From Lentzea tibetensis (GTDB lineage Bacteria; Actinomycetota; Actinomycetes; Mycobacteriales; Pseudonocardiaceae), in NCBI RefSeq assembly GCF_007845675.1, contig NZ_VOBR01000008.1, forward strand, positions 62,001 to 126,000: a stretch of 64,000 nt of DNA. The letters are read 5' to 3'. Made by a program: the position numbers and the translations under genes. The notes below the pieces were generated by a model, which saw only the letters and a list, made by a program, of their open reading frames with translations, was not told the origin of the DNA and did not search any database. Below are positions 26,284 to 35,567 of the stretch, piece after piece; position 1 is the stretch's first letter, and each line of letters starts with the position of its first letter.

Positions 26284-26294
26284 GTCAGCCCCTT

Positions 26295-26327
26295 CGATAC
26301 ACTGTATTTTTACGATACAGCGTATCG
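26295..26327. promoter_or_regulatory. TetR-type operator upstream of the monooxygenase
   Basis: cgatac (26295-26300) and gtatcg (26322-26327) bound an AT-rich, internally repeated sequence with two copies of cgatacastgta-type half-sites (26295-26306 and 26313-26327). It is much more AT-rich than its surroundings. The regulator is not within the window's neighbourhood. Confidence 0.5.
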
Positions 26328-26392
26328 ACCGCGCGAGGCACGTCGTTTTCGGTGTTGATCTGGGACCGGAGCGGCAGCGCCGCCCGTCTCAG

Positions 26393-27580
26393 CTAGGAGG
26401 CGCACCCCTGGGTCGACGCGCGGCGGACCATCGTCGGCGCCTTCTGCACCACCGACTGGACCTGCTGCGCGGTCAGCACGAACCCGGTCTCCTGGTCGTC
26501 GACCGCGGCACCGAACACGACACCCATGACCCGGCCCTGCGGGTCGACCAGCGGACCACCCGAGTTACCGCTGCGCACCTTGGCGCGCACCGTGTAGACG
26601 TCACGGGTGACGGTCTGCGCGTCGTAGATGTCCGGGCCGCGCAGCAGCGGGATCCGCTCCCGGATGCGCGCCTCGGACGGGGTGTACGGCCCGTCCAGCG
26701 GGTAGCCGAGCACGATGCCGTCCTCGCCCTGCTGGATCTCGTCGGTGCGGAACTGCAGCGGCTGCGCGTCCAGGTCCGGCACGGCCAGGATGGCCACGTC
26801 GAGCTGCGCGTCGTAGTGGACGACCGTGGCGTCGAACTGGCCGCGGCCGACCTCGACGGTCACCTCGTTGGTGCCCGCGACGACGTGCGCGTTGGTCATC
26901 ACGCGCTCGGGGGAGATCACGAAACCGGTGCCCTCCAGCGCCCTGGAGCACGACGGCGCGCGGCCGCGGACCTTCAGCACGCTGGTCTGCAGCTTCTTCA
27001 CCACCGGCGAACCGGCGAGCTGCGGGTTGGGCGGGCCGACGTCCTTGAGCGGGGTGCGGTTGAACGGGTCCATCGCGGCGGGGAAGCCGGAGACGTCGAA
27101 GAGCTTCTGCAGGTCCTGCGACAGCTTGCGGGCGGCCACCGGCATGGTGTCGTCGACGGTCTCGAGGATCACCGACTGGTTCAGCGCCTTGGCCAGGTCC
27201 GGCAGGCCGGCGACCGAGGTCAGCGGCAGGGCGATCATCCACGCCACGATGAAGACGACGCCGCCCTGAACGACGGCGCCGAGCGCGTTGTCCGCGCCGC
27301 GCAGAGGGGACGCGTTGACCTTCGCCTTGACGGTTCTGCCGATGTAGACGCCGATGGTCTCGCCGAGCGCCACCAGCAGCACCACGATGCCGACCGCGAA
27401 GACGACCTTGGTGACGACGTTCTCGAACTGCGAAACGAGCAGCGGGGCGATCTGGGTGCCGAGGATCAGGCCGACGAGCACGCCCACGAACGCGGGCAGC
27501 GCGACGACCATGCCCTGCCTGGCGCCCGACACCGCCGCGACGACGGCGAGGCCCAGTACGAGCAGGTCAACCCAGTTCAA
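26393..27580 (-). CDS. marP: Membrane-anchored trypsin-like serine protease MarP
   Basis: 395 residues. Four N-terminal helices (CvpA-like, about 1-125), then a chymotrypsin-fold protease with His232 (TNAHVVAG), Asp261 (DAQLDVAIL) and Ser340 (SGNSGGPL). Cys211 and Cys393 occupy the positions of the regulatory disulfide of the mycobacterial enzyme. MarP maintains pH homeostasis in acid by cleaving a cell-wall hydrolase in mycobacteria. Orthologue of Rv3671c. Confidence 0.93.
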   Translation of the reverse strand: MNWVDLLVLGLAVVAAVSGARQGMVVALPAFVGVLVGLILGTQIAPLLVSQFENVVTKVVFAVGIVVLLVALGETIGVYIGRTVKAKVNASPLRGADNALGAVVQGGVVFIVAWMIALPLTSVAGLPDLAKALNQSVILETVDDTMPVAARKLSQDLQKLFDVSGFPAAMDPFNRTPLKDVGPPNPQLAGSPVVKKLQTSVLKVRGRAPSCSRALEGTGFVISPERVMTNAHVVAGTNEVTVEVGRGQFDATVVHYDAQLDVAILAVPDLDAQPLQFRTDEIQQGEDGIVLGYPLDGPYTPSEARIRERIPLLRGPDIYDAQTVTRDVYTVRAKVRSGNSGGPLVDPQGRVMGVVFGAAVDDQETGFVLTAQQVQSVVQKAPTMVRRASTQGCAS

Positions 27581-28239
27581 CCGATACCTCCGCCTCGCTG
27601 TGTAGCGCGCAACGCTAGTTCAAGGTCGCGCACATCTGTCGCATCCCACGGCTGTTCCCAGCCGCCGAGTGCGAGCAAGCCGTTGAGCAGGCCCGCGGTG
27701 AAGCCCCACACCAGCATGCCCGGTGCGGCGAAGGCAGCTCCGACGTATCCCGCAGTGTGTCGGACCCGGAATCGGTTGGCCGGGTCGGCAAGGTGCGCGA
27801 TAGGCACACGAGCGACCGCCGCCGTTTCGGCTGGGTCCACTGGCGTGACGGGGTTCGGCTGTTCCCAATGGGCGAGCACTGGCGTGACCACGAACCCCGA
27901 CACCGGCACGTAGAGCTCCGGCAGAAGGGCAACTGGTCTCACTCCTGCCTCAAGTACACCGGTCTCCTCGTAAGCCTCGCGTAATGCGGTGGCCACCGGG
28001 CCGTCGTCCGAGGGATCCGATGCGCCGCCGGGGAACGCGACCTGGCCGGGGTGCGAGCCGAGCGTGTCCGCCCTGCGCAGCAACAACACGTCCGGGCCGT
28101 CGACGCCCTCGCCGAACAGCATCAGCACGGCGGCGCGCCTGCCGACGCCGGGCTGCGGCGGGGACATGCGGGTGAACGCGGCCGGGTCGATGTCCTCGGT
28201 CGCCTTGACGAGCCGTTCCATCCACTCGGGCAAGCTCAT
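27577..28239 (-). CDS. NUDIX hydrolase, CoA-pyrophosphatase type
   Basis: 220 residues from ATG 28239. The NUDIX box is GGASDPSDDGPVATALREAYEETGV (in short, GGA...REAYEETG, about 71-95), preceded by the CoA-type LLLRRADTLGSHPGQVAFPGG pattern (SHPGQVAFPGG visible at 62-72). Likely cleaves CoA or related diphosphates. ATGA overlaps with the TlpA-like gene upstream and with marP downstream show one coupled operon. Matches Rv3672c. Confidence 0.87.
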   Translation of the reverse strand: MSLPEWMERLVKATEDIDPAAFTRMSPPQPGVGRRAAVLMLFGEGVDGPDVLLLRRADTLGSHPGQVAFPGGASDPSDDGPVATALREAYEETGVLEAGVRPVALLPELYVPVSGFVVTPVLAHWEQPNPVTPVDPAETAAVARVPIAHLADPANRFRVRHTAGYVGAAFAAPGMLVWGFTAGLLNGLLALGGWEQPWDATDVRDLELALRATQRGGGIG

Positions 28240-28799
28240 CGGACCGCCTCCCCCACCTGCTCCGGTGACGTGAACACCAGCGGGTTCGTCACCTGCCGCG
28301 CCGTGCCGTCCGGGCTGATCACGTAGCTCGACGGCAACGACTTCGGCGCTTTCAGCTGCCTGCGCAGGTCGTCCCGCTCGTCGAAGACGGACGGCAGCTT
28401 GACGCCGAGCTTCGCGAGCAGTTCGAGCCCGTCGCCCTCCCTGCTCTCCACGAGCACCGGCACCACCGGCACCGCGCCGGGCTGCTGGGCGTAGGAGTCG
28501 AGCACGCGCAGCTCTCCCTGGCACGGGACGCACCACGTCGCCCAGAAGTTGATCAGGATCGGCCCGTTCAGCGCGAGGCCCGTCCGGGTGCCGTCGCCGA
28601 GGCACGTCACCTGGACACCACCTTCCGCACCGGGCAAGCAGGGCCGCAGCGACGCCTGGTGGCGCAGCGCGGCGAGGTCCTGCGTAGGACGTGCCGGTGA
28701 CGCGGGGGGTTGCCCCTCCTGTTCGCGCGGCCACAGAGCGACCACGCCCGCCACTGCGAGCACGAGTACTACTACGAGCCAGCGCGTACGGGTGTTCAC
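28236..28799 (-). CDS. TlpA/ResA-like membrane-tethered thioredoxin
   Basis: 187 residues. N-terminal anchor (about 7-22), then a thioredoxin fold with the redox motif [11 protein letters not shown] (CxxC at about 89-92) and the cis-Pro region SLPSSYVI. Two further cysteines (LRPCLP and VTCLG) could form a structural disulfide. Extracytoplasmic thiol oxidoreductase. Start overlaps nth stop. Matches Rv3673c. Confidence 0.87.
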   Translation of the reverse strand: MNTRTRWLVVVLVLAVAGVVALWPREQEGQPPASPARPTQDLAALRHQASLRPCLPGAEGGVQVTCLGDGTRTGLALNGPILINFWATWCVPCQGELRVLDSYAQQPGAVPVVPVLVESREGDGLELLAKLGVKLPSVFDERDDLRRQLKAPKSLPSSYVISPDGTARQVTNPLVFTSPEQVGEAVR

Positions 28800-29557
28800 C
28801 CGACCTTCTCACCGGCCCGAACCCGCTCGGCCAACACGAGCAGGTGGTCCTTCTCCTCGCCCTTGACGAGCTTCGCGGCCTTGACCGGATCCTCGGGGCC
28901 GGTGCCGAACGACGGGCAGTCCGGAGCGAGCAGGCAGGCCCCGCACGCTGGGGTTTTGGCGTGGCAGACGCGGCGGCCGTGGAAGATGATCCAGTGCGAC
29001 GCCATGGTCCAGTCGCGCTTCTCGATGATCGCGCCGATCTCGTGCTCGACCTTGACCGGGTCTTCCTCCGCGGTCCAGTTCCAGCGCCGGACGAGCCTGC
29101 CGAAGTGGGTGTCGACTGTGATGCCGGGCACACCGAACGCGTTGCCCAGAACCACGTTGGCCGTCTTGCGTCCTACACCGGGGAGCTTCACCAGCTCCTC
29201 GAGCTTTCCAGGAACTTCCCCGTTGTGGCGCTCGACCAGCGCCGCACCGAGACCCATCAGAGACGTCGTCTTGTTCCGGTAGAAACCGGTCGGGCGAATC
29301 ATCTCTTCCAACTCAATCCGGTCGGCGCCGGCGTAGTCGGCGGCCGTCGGGTACTTGGCGAAGAGCGCGGGGGTGACCTCGTTGACCTTTTTGTCGGTGC
29401 ACTGCGCTGACAGCACGACCGCGACGATCAGTTCGAGCGGGTTCGTGAAGTCCAGCTCGCAGTGCGCGTCGGGGTAGCCCTCCGCCAACGTGCGCACCAT
29501 CCGACGGGCCCTGCGGACCAGACCGATCTTGGTTTCGGGCTTCTTGGCTCGGGGCAC
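28796..29557 (-). CDS. nth: Endonuclease III
   Basis: 253 residues. Helix-hairpin-helix [14 protein letters not shown] with the catalytic Lys, VDTHFGRL with the catalytic Asp, and the [4Fe-4S] ligand motif beginning [20 protein letters not shown] glycosylase/AP lyase removing oxidised pyrimidines. First gene of the leftward nth-tlpA-nudix-marP operon. Matches Rv3674c. Confidence 0.94.
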   Translation of the reverse strand: MPRAKKPETKIGLVRRARRMVRTLAEGYPDAHCELDFTNPLELIVAVVLSAQCTDKKVNEVTPALFAKYPTAADYAGADRIELEEMIRPTGFYRNKTTSLMGLGAALVERHNGEVPGKLEELVKLPGVGRKTANVVLGNAFGVPGITVDTHFGRLVRRWNWTAEEDPVKVEHEIGAIIEKRDWTMASHWIIFHGRRVCHAKTPACGACLLAPDCPSFGTGPEDPVKAAKLVKGEEKDHLLVLAERVRAGEKVG

Positions 29558-29635
29558 GTAACAAGCCTAGTCAACACGCCGACAACACCCCCTGACGCGT
29601 CATCGAATCCCTCATGCGCGAGGATGCGGAGCATC

Positions 29636-29887
29636 ATGACTGCCTGGTTCGTCATCGCCGTACCGATCGTGATCATGTTCTTCGCGCTCTTCATGGAGCG
29701 CGTGGAAGCGAGACTCCGGCACGTCGCCGTGCAGGAGGACGAGGTCGAGGAGTTCCTGGAGTCCGCCCGTCCCGACGAGGTCAGGGCGCTCTACGGACAC
29801 GGCATCGGTCGCGCTCTCGAGCTGTTCCGCCTGCGCAGGCTGGGTGGCCGCGCCCGCAACCTGAAGAAGCAGCGCGTTCGCTCGTGA
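29636..29887 (+). CDS. Small single-pass membrane protein (Rv3675-like)
   Basis: 83 residues: an N-terminal membrane helix (about 3-20), an acidic segment VQEDEVEEFLES and a basic C-terminus with LRRLGGRARNLKKQR. Likely a small membrane protein with a cytoplasmic tail. It is divergent from nth and followed by crp, exactly as Rv3675 lies between nth and crp. Confidence 0.78.
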   Translation: MTAWFVIAVPIVIMFFALFMERVEARLRHVAVQEDEVEEFLESARPDEVRALYGHGIGRALELFRLRRLGGRARNLKKQRVRS

Positions 29888-30064
29888 CCTAGACTGCCCG
29901 GTTGGGCTACTGGATCGAAAAAGCGTCGTATTCCTAGTAAGACGGCGAGCCGGTCAGCGATCCACTACACAGCCCTTAGACTGCACGGCAGTGATCGGCG
30001 GCACGGCGCTGACTCCACCAAAGACGGTGGTAGGCGTGCCGTCGCGTCGATTAGGAGGGATGAG

Positions 30065-30739
30065 GTGGACGAGACCCTGGCCCGCGCGGGCATCTTCCAG
30101 GGGGTTGAACCGGCTGCAGCGGAGGCCCTGGCACAGACGCTGGAGTCCGTTGAGTTCCCGCGCGGTCACGTGATCTTCGCGGAGGGTGAGCCGGGCGACC
30201 GCCTGTACATCATTCAGTCCGGCAAGGTGAAGATCGGCCGGAAGTCTCCGGACGGCCGCGAGAACCTGTTGGGGATCTTCGGACCCTCCGACATGTTCGG
30301 TGAGCTGTCGATCTTCGATCCCGGTCCTCGCACGTCCACCGCGACCACGGTGACCGAGGTGCGCGCGGTGTCGATGGACCGGCCCGCGTTGCGGCAGTGG
30401 ATCACCAACCGGCCGGAGATCGCGGAGCAGCTGCTGCGCGCTCTGGCCAGGAGGCTGCGCCGGACGAACTCCATGCTGGCCGACCTGATCTTCACGGACG
30501 TGCCCGGTCGCGTCGCCAAGGCGTTGCTGCAGCTCGCGCAGCGCTTCGGCTCGCAGGAGGCCGGTCTGCTCCGCGTCACGCACGACCTGACGCAGGAGGA
30601 GATCGCGCAGTTCGTCGGCGCGTCGCGTGAGACCGTCAACAAGGCGCTGGCCGACTTCGCACACCGCGGTTGGCTGCGTCTCGAAGGCAAGAGCGTGCTG
30701 ATCCTGGACCCCGAGCGACTGGCTCGCCGGGCCCGGTAG
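30065..30739 (+). CDS. crp: Crp/Fnr-family cAMP-responsive regulator
   Basis: 224 residues, GTG start with aggaggg 6 bp upstream. Cyclic-nucleotide-binding beta roll (about 15-115; [18 protein letters not shown] is the phosphate-binding cassette) and a C-terminal winged helix (about 160-215; [18 protein letters not shown]). Global regulator equivalent to Rv3676/Crp. Ends at a strong terminator. Confidence 0.93.
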   Translation: MDETLARAGIFQGVEPAAAEALAQTLESVEFPRGHVIFAEGEPGDRLYIIQSGKVKIGRKSPDGRENLLGIFGPSDMFGELSIFDPGPRTSTATTVTEVRAVSMDRPALRQWITNRPEIAEQLLRALARRLRRTNSMLADLIFTDVPGRVAKALLQLAQRFGSQEAGLLRVTHDLTQEEIAQFVGASRETVNKALADFAHRGWLRLEGKSVLILDPERLARRAR

Positions 30740-30754
30740 GACTGGTTCGTACAG

Positions 30755-30796
30755 CAAAGGCCGGGCGCCGCCCCCGACGCGGCGCACCGGCCTTTG
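30755..30796 (+). terminator. Terminator of crp
   Basis: caaaggccgg (30755-30764) pairs with ccggcctttg (30787-30796); an inner stem gcgccgc/gcggcgc extends it, and tttgttgtg follows. It starts 15 bp after the crp stop. Confidence 0.8.
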
Positions 30797-31072
30797 TTGT
30801 GCACGGCCCATCCCCCGACGGACCGTGCCTCCATCCCTCTGGCGCGTTAGGCCCCGACCCTCATGCCAGAGGTTGGTTCGGTGGATGAGTCAACTTTCGC
30901 ATGACTCCACCACCTCCGCTCAAGTCCTTTCACCCTCAAGGACCCCGTGTCCTGGGCTTTCGTTGCATGTTTCACCCGGTCATCCCATTACCGTGACCAA
31001 ATCGCAATGTGGTGACCGATCACACCGACAATTTAGTGGTACTCCCGTACCAACTCTGACAGACTGGTACAC
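30797..31072. other. Intergenic region before the MFS transporter
   Basis: 276 bp with no gene seen. It is lower in GC than average and contains cacccg/ttcaccc runs and, at its right end, an operator-like palindrome listed separately. Confidence 0.5.
31037..31070 (+). promoter_or_regulatory. TGGTAC-N4-GTACCA palindrome plus extra half-site before the MFS gene
   Basis: TGGTAC (31037-31042) and GTACCA (31047-31052) form a perfect palindrome; a third TGGTAC lies at 31065-31070, just before the ATG at 31073. The close placement suggests repressor control of the transporter. Confidence 0.45.
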
Positions 31073-32320
31073 ATGTCCCACTCCGCCCGCATCTCCGACT
31101 ACCGCGCCGCACTGACCACTCCCGGAATGCGCGGCCCCGTCGTCGCGTCGCTGCTCGCCCGCCTGCCGATCGCCATGGTCGGGCTGTCGATGCTGCTCTA
31201 CGTCGAACGCGTCACCGGCTCGTTCGCGTCCGCTGGTCTGGTGTCCGCCGCCGCGCTGGTCGGTGTCGCGTCGGGCGCGATCGTGCAGGGCAGGTTGATC
31301 GACCGCTTCGGCCCGACCCGTCCGCTGCTCGGCACCGTCGGACTGTTCTCGCTGTTCGTCGCGGTGTCCGTCCTGGCCGTGGAGTCCGGCGCGCCAGTGC
31401 TGGTGCTGATCGCGCTGGCGTTCGGCGTCGGCTTCACCGAGCCGATGGTCGGTGCCGCTTCGCGTGCCCTGTGGGAGCGGATGGTGCCCGTCGGCCCGAC
31501 CCGCATGGCCGGGTACGCCTACGAGGCGATCAGCATGGAGGTGTTCTTCGTGCTCGGGCCGGGTCTGGCCGGCGTGCTGATCGCGCTGCCGTGGGCCGGG
31601 ACCGGTGTGGTCGTCGGTGCGGCGATGATGGTCGTCGGCGCGGTGTGGTTCGCGCTGAACCCGGTGGTCCGCGCGTGGGGTCCCGCGCCCGCTCGTCCGG
31701 CGTCGCTGCTCGGCGCGTTCGCGTCGCCCGGCATGCGCACGGTGGCGCTGGCCGCACTCGGCTTCGGTGTGACCATCGGTTTCGTCGAAGTCGCGGTGCC
31801 CGCGTTCGCCACGGCTCTCGGTGAGCGTTCGATGGGCGGCCTGCTGCTGTCGCTGTGGTCGATCAGCTCGGTGATCTTCGGCGTGCTGTACGGCATGCGC
31901 CCGTGGCCGCGCCCGATGCACCTGCGCCTGCCGGTGCTGCTGGGCGGGTTCGGCCTGCTGGCGCTGCTGCTCGCGGTGCCGGTCACCCTGATCGGCCTCT
32001 CCATGGCGCTGCTGGTCGTCGGCGTGCTGATCACGCCGCAGTCGACCGCGCACTCGGCGGCGATCGAGCAGGTCACGCCGTCCGGCACGGCTGCGGAGGC
32101 GTTCGGCTGGGTGATCACCTCGGTGACCATCGGTCTTGCTCTCGGCCAGGCCGTGAGCGGCCAGCTGGTCGAGCACTTCGGCACCCGCCCGGCGTTCCTG
32201 GCGGCCGGTGTCGCCGGAATGCTGATCGCCGTTCTCGTGTGGATCTTCCGGGCCACCGTTCGCCGAGGTGTGCCCGCGGATCTGCCGCGCCGCGAGGAGC
32301 TGGAGCTCGTCACCGGCTGA
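31073..32320 (+). CDS. Major facilitator superfamily transporter
   Basis: 415 residues with about 12 hydrophobic helices and the intracellular-loop motif GRLIDRFGPTRPLLG (about 76-91). Likely an efflux permease of the small DHA1-like type; substrate unknown. The ATG follows an operator-like repeat directly, leaving no ribosome site, so the message may be leaderless. Confidence 0.82.
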   Translation: MSHSARISDYRAALTTPGMRGPVVASLLARLPIAMVGLSMLLYVERVTGSFASAGLVSAAALVGVASGAIVQGRLIDRFGPTRPLLGTVGLFSLFVAVSVLAVESGAPVLVLIALAFGVGFTEPMVGAASRALWERMVPVGPTRMAGYAYEAISMEVFFVLGPGLAGVLIALPWAGTGVVVGAAMMVVGAVWFALNPVVRAWGPAPARPASLLGAFASPGMRTVALAALGFGVTIGFVEVAVPAFATALGERSMGGLLLSLWSISSVIFGVLYGMRPWPRPMHLRLPVLLGGFGLLALLLAVPVTLIGLSMALLVVGVLITPQSTAHSAAIEQVTPSGTAAEAFGWVITSVTIGLALGQAVSGQLVEHFGTRPAFLAAGVAGMLIAVLVWIFRATVRRGVPADLPRREELELVTG

Positions 32321-32410
32321 GACGGAGCGCTTCCCCTCCGTTAAGCGTGTCGTTACCTTCCCGGGACATGGCGCCCGAAATTGTCAGACCCCGTGGCTAG
32401 CTTGACCCCC

Positions 32411-33496
32411 ATGGATCTGACCGCCCCCACGGCCTCGCTGGCCGGCGCCGCAGCCGAGGTCGCCCGGCTGCTGCCGACACGCGTCCACGACCCCGTTCTC
32501 GCAGGCCTGCTCCTGTCGGCCGCCGAGAACGGGGTCGCCGTGTCCGGGGCCGGCGCTGTGCTGCGGCGTTCCGCTTCGGTGCACGCGGATGGGGTGGTCC
32601 TGGTGCCCGCGAAGCCGCTGGCATCGACCCTGCAGTCGCTGGAAGACCCTTCGGTGCGGCTCGTGGTCGAGGGCTCCCGGCTGGCGGTGCGCACGCCGTC
32701 AGCCCGCTTCGCGCTGCCGCTGCTGGACGTCGCTTCCCATCCGGGCACGCCCTTGTTACCCCCGTTGTGCGGGCACGTCTCAGCCGCTGCGCTGTCGGCC
32801 GCTGTGGTGCCGGTGGCGTCCGCGGCCTCGCGGGACGACGCGTTCCCGATCTTCACCGGCCTGCGCGTCCAGTCCGTCGGCCCGGTGCTGCACCTGATCG
32901 CCACGGACCGGTACCGCATGGCCTACGCGACCCTGCCGTGGGAACCGGCTTCGCCCCTCGACCTCTTGGTTCCCGCCGCGGCTCTGGCCGACCTGGTCCG
33001 CCAGACCTCAGGCCGGGTAGCACTGCACGCCTCAGCAGACCGCATCGGTCTGGCCTGGGCAGACGACTCGATCACCACAGCACTCTTGGCCGCACCGTTC
33101 CCGGACGACCGGGCACGCAGACTCCTGGAGGCAGTCATCGACAGCACCGTGCTCGTGGACGCAGACGCGCTGGCCCGCGCCGTCCGCCGCGCGACCCCCT
33201 ACGCGGGCCCGCACGGCTCGGTGACCCTCCAGGTCGACGACTCGGAACTGCGCGTACGCGGCTCGGACCCCCAGTCCGGCGAGTCCGAGGAGTCGGTGAA
33301 AGCCACCGTCGACGGCAACCACATCACCAAGACCTTCCAGGCCCGCTACCTGTCCGACGCCCTGCACGCCTTCACCGGCCGCCGCGTGGAACTCCGCATC
33401 CAGGACGGCCTCCGCTCCACCGTGCTCACCTCCCCACCCGATGACGACGGCGTGGAGCTCACCTACCTCGTGGTGCCGATGCGCTCAGTGGCGTGA
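32411..33496 (+). CDS. DNA polymerase III beta-clamp paralogue (DnaN-like)
   Basis: 361 residues from ATG 32411. Three repeated clamp folds can be followed; AFPIFTGLRVQSVGPVLHLIATDRYRMAYATLPW (in short FTGLRV and ATDRYRMA, about 148-180) is the middle-domain signature of DnaN, and the protein ends YLVVPMR as DnaN ends YLLMPVR. The housekeeping dnaN normally lies by dnaA; no dnaA is here, so this is a second clamp-like protein. It could be a repair-specific clamp or a regulator. Stop codon lies in a 17-bp palindrome. Confidence 0.78.
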   Translation: MDLTAPTASLAGAAAEVARLLPTRVHDPVLAGLLLSAAENGVAVSGAGAVLRRSASVHADGVVLVPAKPLASTLQSLEDPSVRLVVEGSRLAVRTPSARFALPLLDVASHPGTPLLPPLCGHVSAAALSAAVVPVASAASRDDAFPIFTGLRVQSVGPVLHLIATDRYRMAYATLPWEPASPLDLLVPAAALADLVRQTSGRVALHASADRIGLAWADDSITTALLAAPFPDDRARRLLEAVIDSTVLVDADALARAVRRATPYAGPHGSVTLQVDDSELRVRGSDPQSGESEESVKATVDGNHITKTFQARYLSDALHAFTGRRVELRIQDGLRSTVLTSPPDDDGVELTYLVVPMRSVA

Positions 33497-33509
33497 ACGG
33501 GCCGTTCAC
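33493..33509. repeat. 17-bp palindrome, dispersed copy 1
   Basis: GTGAACGGGCCGTTCAC, a perfect palindrome overlapping the stop codon of the clamp-like gene. A near-identical copy lies at 38483-38499, also just after a rightward gene. Confidence 0.6.
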
Positions 33510-33650
33510 GGCGGTTGGGTTGTCCCGCTCCGCGCTGTTCTGCGCTCTTGTGTAGAAAACGGCGCGGCCGGCCGCTCGCTCGTCGGCCTCGCCGGCCTGG
33601 TCTCGGCAGCTTGGTCTCGGCCTCGCTGGCTCGATCTGGGCCTTGTCGGC

Positions 33651-33750
33651 TTGGTCCAGGCGAAGTCGGCTTGGTCCAGGCGAAGTCGGGTTGGTCCAGG
33701 CGAAGTCGGGTTGGTCCAGGCGAAGTCGGGTTGGTCCAGGCGAAGTCGCG
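33651..33750. repeat. 20-bp minisatellite, five adjacent copies
   Basis: The unit ttggtccaggcgaagtcggg is repeated five times almost without change (33651, 33671, 33691, 33711, 33731). Degenerate copies (ttggtgcgggccacgtcggg and similar) extend it on both sides, roughly 33590-33930. The unit length is not a multiple of three. Confidence 0.9.
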
Positions 33751-34226
33751 TTGGTGCGGGCCACGTCGGGCTCGGCCGGCTTGGTCTCGGTCTCGCTGGC
33801 TCGATCTGGGTCTCGCCTGGCTTGGTCCAGGCGACGTCAGGTTGGGTGCGGGACACGTCCGGCTCGGCCTGGGCGTCGTCGGCTCGGGCCAGGCGACGTC
33901 AGCTCGGTCTGGGTGTCGTCCCGTTGGTTCGGGGCGTCGCTCAGATGGTCTGACTTTGTCCCGATTGCGGGTGTTCGGCGCTCCCGCGAAGAGGAGGCGG
34001 GGCGCGGCGGCGGACGGGTTCGGGCGGCGGACCGGGCGAGGTTGCATCAGCCCCGGCAGCCCGGCACTCCGGGTGCTGATCGCCGCGACGGCAGAGCAGG
34101 CGGCGGACCTGCGGTGGGCACGCCGCCCGGCCCACGGACCCGGCCGACGCCACGGCAGCGCCTGGCCGCGGAACGTGCGCGGCAGTGCCAAGGCGCGGGA
34201 AGTGCGGCGCACGACCGCGCAGCACG

Positions 34227-34416
34227 GCACGGCGGTAGCCAGTGCGAAGGGCACGGCCCACGGCCGCAGGAGACACGGCACGCTGCTGCGGGAAGTACGG
34301 CGCACGGCCGCGTGCAGCGCGGCACGGCGGTAATCAGTGCGAAGGGCACGGTCCACGGCCGCGGTAGGCACGGCACGCTGCTGCGGGAGGTGCGGCGCGC
34401 GAGCCGGGCGGTGCGG
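34227..34416. repeat. 95-bp tandem duplication
   Basis: Two copies, 34227-34321 and 34322-34416, both starting gcacggcggta and containing cagtgcgaagggcacgg and cacggcacgctgctgcggga. They differ at scattered positions, so the duplication is not recent. Confidence 0.7.
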
Positions 34417-34529
34417 ACACCCACACCGCCCGTCGGCGCGAAAGCCCGGCCCGGCACTGGCCATGCGAAGCGAGGTACCGGCGGCGCGCCGCACAACACG
34501 GCGGAGCTTGGGAAGCGCAGTGCTCCCGT

Positions 34530-35567
34530 TCACACCACCGAGTCGCCGGCCAGCCCGCGCAACGTCTCGAGCAGCGCGGCCCGCGCCTCCCGGCTGAGCG
34601 CGCGGTACGGCCGCGCAGCCACCCGGTCGGTGGAAGCCTCGATCCGCATCCGCACCGGGTCGTCATCGCGCAACGCCCGCACACCCTCGATGCTCAGCCC
34701 CTCGGCCTGCCAGGCCGCCGCGTGCGCGTCGGCCCGGTGGTACCGCAGCGCCCTGAGCTGGTCGAACAACCGTGCACCCGGCGTCTCGCCGGTCACCGCC
34801 GCGGAGAACGGGTGGTCGACCGCGATGTCCAGCGACGGGGCGTCCGGCCACATCGCGTCGGCGGCGGCCGCGTGGTGGGCGTTGATCTCCGCGAGGAACG
34901 GCACGGCGTGTTCGGTCGGCGCGACGACGTCGGTGACGGTGATCCACCCCTCGCGGGCCAGTTCGAGCAGGCCGAGGTCGCGCTGCTCGGCGTGGTAGCG
35001 GTGCACGGCGCACACGACGTCCAGTGGTGCGGGCAGCAGGCTCGCCACGTCCGCGAGCACCCACAGGTGCGGTGGGCGGATTCGCGGGCGGGCTGAGCTG
35101 CGGTGCACGGCGGGCACGAGCCGGTTCAGCTCGACCGCCACCAGCGACGCGGTGAGGCAGGCATCGGCGGCGTCGAGTGCGAGCGCGGTCGACGAGACGA
35201 GCGACGGATCGCCGCCCTCGCGGAGTTCGGCCGCGAGCGTGAAGTGTTCGACGGCGCGGACCCAGTTGCCCTGGTCGTAGAAGCACTTGCCCCAGTGCTG
35301 GTGCACGTAGCCGGTCAGCTCGCCGCTGTCGAGGCAGCGTGCGAACTCCTGGTGGGCCTCGTCGAACCGGCCCTGCCACTGGAGGGTGTGCGCGAGCCGG
35401 ATGCGCGTCGCGACGGTCGGGTCGATCTCCATCGCTTTGAGCAGGGCGTATTCGGACATGTCCAGTTCGCGCAGCATGCGTGCCGCGACGCCGATGCGCG
35501 TCCACGCCTCGTGCGGCGACACCGGGGAGTCGTGCAGGCTCTCCGGGTCGACGTCGAACGGGATCAC
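34530..35567 (-). CDS. Tetratricopeptide-repeat protein of unknown role
   Basis: 345 residues from GTG 35567, which overlaps the stop of the oxidoreductase gene. Residues about 20-130 form TPR-like helices (MLRELDMSEYALLKAMEID, RFDEAHQEFARCL, NWVRAVEHFTLAAEL). The second half has the pattern HLWVLADVASLLPAPLDVVCAVHRYH and is not recognised. Translationally coupled to the Gfo/Idh gene, so it may act with it. Confidence 0.65.
   Translation of the reverse strand: MIPFDVDPESLHDSPVSPHEAWTRIGVAARMLRELDMSEYALLKAMEIDPTVATRIRLAHTLQWQGRFDEAHQEFARCLDSGELTGYVHQHWGKCFYDQGNWVRAVEHFTLAAELREGGDPSLVSSTALALDAADACLTASLVAVELNRLVPAVHRSSARPRIRPPHLWVLADVASLLPAPLDVVCAVHRYHAEQRDLGLLELAREGWITVTDVVAPTEHAVPFLAEINAHHAAAADAMWPDAPSLDIAVDHPFSAAVTGETPGARLFDQLRALRYHRADAHAAAWQAEGLSIEGVRALRDDDPVRMRIEASTDRVAARPYRALSREARAALLETLRGLAGDSVV

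Larger units (their letters stand above)
33510..34529. other. 1-kb gene-free region of minisatellite DNA
   Basis: Long open frames occur in several phases, but their predicted products are low-complexity and shift frame with the 20-bp repeat, so I do not accept them as genes. The region holds a 20-bp minisatellite (33651-33750) with degenerate flanks to about 33930, and a 95-bp tandem duplication (34227-34416). The neighbours (clamp paralogue and TPR gene) converge on it. Confidence 0.6.

Noticed and set aside
31011-31026. gtgaccgatcac before the MFS gene as a Crp site
   Set aside because: The half-sites are spaced by 4 instead of 6 bp, so it does not match the Crp consensus.
33651-33750. 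CRISPR array
   Set aside because: The 20-bp repeats abut each other with no spacers and no cas genes.
33463-34533. Leftward 356-codon frame rich in Pro-Gly-Pro repeats
   Set aside because: The 20-bp minisatellite unit shifts the frame in every copy, and no codon bias or ribosome site is seen; I treat the region as non-coding.
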